Assembly: GCF_005869845.1 (NCBI RefSeq)
Contig: NZ_VAWF01000001.1
Location: 1,426,001-1,490,000 of the forward strand
DNA from: Fodinibius saliphilus
GTDB lineage: Bacteria; Bacteroidota; Rhodothermia; Balneolales; Balneolaceae
Direction of reading: 5' to 3'
Length of the DNA: 64,000 bases
Below the pieces are notes generated by a model. That model saw only the letters and a program-made list of their open reading frames with translations. It was not told the DNA's origin and ran no database searches. The translations under genes and the position numbers were made by a program. Numbering within the stretch: position 1 is the first letter of the stretch; every line of letters begins with the position of its first letter. Below are positions 61,581-64,000 of the stretch, piece after piece.

Positions 61581-64000
61581 TTACTCTAAATGTTTGTTGA
61601 TTATAGACGGTAACTGATCAAACACCTCATTCAGTTTTTCAGGCCTCCGTCCCCCTGCTGTAGCAAGGTTAGGCTGTCCACCGCCTCCGCCGCCGAGCAT
61701 TTGTCCAAGATCACCGACTAATGCCCCGGCTTGAATATCTTTCTTCTGGATTAAATCATCTGTAATAGCAGCCATTACATACACCTTTCCTTCATCCATA
61801 TCCTTAGCACCAAGAACAGTAATGGTCTCTTTCTTACTTTTTTCCAGGGATTCATAACCGAGTTGTTTCAACAGGTCCATATCAGCATTAGAAACAGTAC
61901 CGGCTACCAATTTAATACCATTATCCAGTTCAGTGGCATTACTTAAAAGTTCTTGTAGCTTAGAAGCACTCTGTTGATGCTGCAGTCGTTCAACTTCTTT
62001 CTCCAACTCTTTACGTTCTTCAACAAGCTGGTGAATATCTCGTACCAGGTCTTGACTCTGCCCCAGCTCGGCTCGAATATTTTGAACCAGCTCTTGTTCG
62101 GAACGCAGATATTTATCTACACTTTTACCCACTATCCCTTCAATACGACGAATTCCGGCAGCGGCCGATGATTCACCAAGGAATCGAAAGTAACCGATCT
62201 CACCGGTAGCATCCACATGTGTACCACCACAAAGCTCCATAGAATAATCAGAATCAAAGGTAATCACTCGTACCTTATCACCATACTTTTCACCAAATAG
62301 CATAGTCGCGCCGCGCTCTTTAGCCTCATCAATAGGCACATTACGATCTTCTTGTTTACGGATATTTTGCTGAATACGATCGTTTACGATCTCTTCAATT
62401 CTGTGTAACTCTTTCGACGTAATTTGCTCAAAATGAGAGAAGTCAAATCGCAGGTGATTCTCATCGACCAGTGACCCTTTCTGCTGCACATGATCTCCCA
62501 GCACCTCTTTTAGTGCGGCATGCACCAAGTGGGTAGCTGAGTGATGCTTTCTAATCTCCTTTCGTCGTTCAACATCAACAGTTGCTTCCCATTCTCCGCT
62601 GGGGTCCTCAGGGAGTTGATCTACAAAATGGATATACCCGTCAGTCGATTTTTGAACATCCAAAACACGCAGATGCTCATTTCCATTACTGATAATTCCA
62701 GTATCGGAAACTTGTCCCCCACTTTCGGCATAGAATGGGGTTTTATCCAAAATAATCGCATTTTTATCTTCCTCTTTCCGAAGTGCTTTAATACTACTTT
62801 TAGTAGATATTAAATCATATCCTACAAATTCAAACTCATTACTTTCGGTTACGGTAATCCAATCAGCATTTCCACTCTGATCGATGTCAAACTTTCCAGC
62901 AGCACGGGCTCGTTCTTTCTGTTCCTTCATCCGCTTATTAAATCCTTCTTCATCAACACCCACACCGCGCTCACGGGCCATCAGCTGGGTAAGGTCAATA
63001 GGAAAACCATAGGTATCATGCAGCTTAAAGGCATCTTCACCAGAGATTTCATCTTTACCTTCAATCATCTCATTGAAGAGTTCAATCCCCTGCCCCAAGG
63101 TATTTAAGAAACTTTTCTCTTCAGAACGAACAACATTTTCTACATAATCTTCCTGCTGTACCAGCACGGGAAATACATTCTGAAACTGCTTGGCCAAAGT
63201 AGGTACCAATTTATGGAAGAAGGGGGCTTTAAGATCCAACTTATCCCAACCATAGCGGATAGCACGTCGTAAGATCCGACGAACTACATAGCCGCGTCCG
63301 TCATTACCGGGGGAAGCACCATCAGCAATAGAAAAACTTACCGCCCTGATATGGTCGGCAATCACTCGCATTGCAATATCCGTCTCCTCATCCTGCCCAT
63401 ATCTGACACCCGCCAGTTCACCAATTTTACTAAGCAAGGGCTCAAAAAGATCGGTATCATAGTTCGATTTCTTATCCTGCAGAACTGCACAAATCCGTTC
63501 AAAACCCATTCCGGTATCAACGTGCTGAGCGGGCAACTTTTCAAGGGACCCATCGGCTTGGCGGTTAAATTGGATAAATACCAGGTTCCAGATCTCAATC
63601 ACGCGCGGGTCATCCATATTCACCAACTCCGCCCCATCCTTCTCTTTTCGGTCTTCATCAGGACGAATATCCACATGTACTTCTGAGCAAGGTCCACAAG
63701 GCCCGGTATTGCCCATCTCCCAGAAGTTATCTGTTTTATCGAACTTTAAGATATGTTCGGGATTAATCGAAGTTTCTTCTCTCCACAGATCAATAGACTC
63801 TTGATCTACAGGGGTTCCATCATTTTCATCTCCCTCAAAAACAGTTGCATACAGTCGGTCAGGCTCCAGTCCCCACTCATCCACTAAGAGTTCCCAAGCC
63901 CAACGAATCGCTTCGCGTTTAAAGTAGTCACCGAACGACCAGTTCCCAAGCATCTCAAACAGGGTATGATGATAGGTGTCATGGCCAACTTCCTCAAGGT
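61581..64000 (-). CDS. alaS: Alanine--tRNA ligase, C-terminal part (5' end beyond window)
   Basis: The frame stays open to the last base of the window; codons before the first Met (LEEVGHDTYHHTLFE) are conserved AlaRS sequence, so the true start lies outside. Visible parts are the class II aminoacylation core (GNWSFGDYFK), the editing domain with HSATHLVHAAL and CGGTHV (zinc ligands), and the C-Ala domain with GGGGGGQPNLATAGG. It charges tRNA-Ala and clears mischarged Ser and Gly. About 807 residues are present of an expected 870-880. Confidence 0.97.
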   Translation of the reverse strand, partial: LEEVGHDTYHHTLFEMLGNWSFGDYFKREAIRWAWELLVDEWGLEPDRLYATVFEGDENDGTPVDQESIDLWREETSINPEHILKFDKTDNFWEMGNTGPCGPCSEVHVDIRPDEDRKEKDGAELVNMDDPRVIEIWNLVFIQFNRQADGSLEKLPAQHVDTGMGFERICAVLQDKKSNYDTDLFEPLLSKIGELAGVRYGQDEETDIAMRVIADHIRAVSFSIADGASPGNDGRGYVVRRILRRAIRYGWDKLDLKAPFFHKLVPTLAKQFQNVFPVLVQQEDYVENVVRSEEKSFLNTLGQGIELFNEMIEGKDEISGEDAFKLHDTYGFPIDLTQLMARERGVGVDEEGFNKRMKEQKERARAAGKFDIDQSGNADWITVTESNEFEFVGYDLISTKSSIKALRKEEDKNAIILDKTPFYAESGGQVSDTGIISNGNEHLRVLDVQKSTDGYIHFVDQLPEDPSGEWEATVDVERRKEIRKHHSATHLVHAALKEVLGDHVQQKGSLVDENHLRFDFSHFEQITSKELHRIEEIVNDRIQQNIRKQEDRNVPIDEAKERGATMLFGEKYGDKVRVITFDSDYSMELCGGTHVDATGEIGYFRFLGESSAAAGIRRIEGIVGKSVDKYLRSEQELVQNIRAELGQSQDLVRDIHQLVEERKELEKEVERLQHQQSASKLQELLSNATELDNGIKLVAGTVSNADMDLLKQLGYESLEKSKKETITVLGAKDMDEGKVYVMAAITDDLIQKKDIQAGALVGDLGQMLGGGGGGQPNLATAGGRRPEKLNEVFDQLPSIINKHLE

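Overview
The window reads as chromosome of a marine or halophilic member of the Balneolota/Rhodothermota-Bacteroidota group (Balneolaceae-like). This is inferred from type IX secretion (T9SS) C-terminal sorting domains, PorV- and PorD-like proteins, an UpxY antiterminator, small four-helix-bundle (S23) genes, DUF4402 pilin-like proteins, start codons without strong Shine-Dalgarno sequences, and the general gene set. No rRNA, tRNA, CRISPR array or complete insertion sequence was found.

Region 1 (1-16 kb, all on the minus strand) is accessory surface-glycan and sulfate territory. It holds a partial Wzz chain-length protein, an UpxY antiterminator, a winged-helix/nucleotidyltransferase-like regulator, a GC-rich UDP-glucose dehydrogenase, sulfate activation genes (cysN, cysD, cysC, cysQ) and two SLC13 permeases with TrkA_C domains. 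Three intact S23 genes and one truncated one are scattered between them. Its intergenic DNA carries imperfect heptamer tracts at the 3' ends of most genes, a TTAA-bounded MITE-like element, and long diverged dispersed repeats. The set makes PAPS and recycles PAP, and no sulfate-reducing enzyme is visible, so sulfation of a polysaccharide is a reasonable inference.

Region 2 (16-31 kb) is mostly core. It has a helix-hairpin-helix outer-membrane protein overlapping a PorV-like gene, a divergent PorD-like gene, etfB-etfA-fixC-fixX, two acyl-CoA dehydrogenases (the second a glutaryl-CoA dehydrogenase), and a convergent dTDP-L-rhamnose operon (rfbA-rfbD-rfbC-rfbB).

Region 3 (31-58 kb) is a 27-kb surface-structure island on the plus strand. 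In order it has a decayed T9SS-secreted adhesin, two giant T9SS adhesins (about 1725 and 2530 residues) of shared architecture, two three-gene modules of minor-pilin-like membrane proteins, and a chaperone-usher operon: three DUF4402 subunits, a probable major pilin followed by a terminator, a PapD-like chaperone, and an usher carrying four SPOR-like repeats on a C-terminal extension. A lone DUF4402-like gene lies opposite. The usher-SPOR fusion and the co-localisation of three surface export or assembly routes are the most novel things here.

Region 4 (58-64 kb, minus strand) is core metabolism: pyruvate dehydrogenase E1 alpha, E1 beta and E2, then the 3' part of alaS running off the window.
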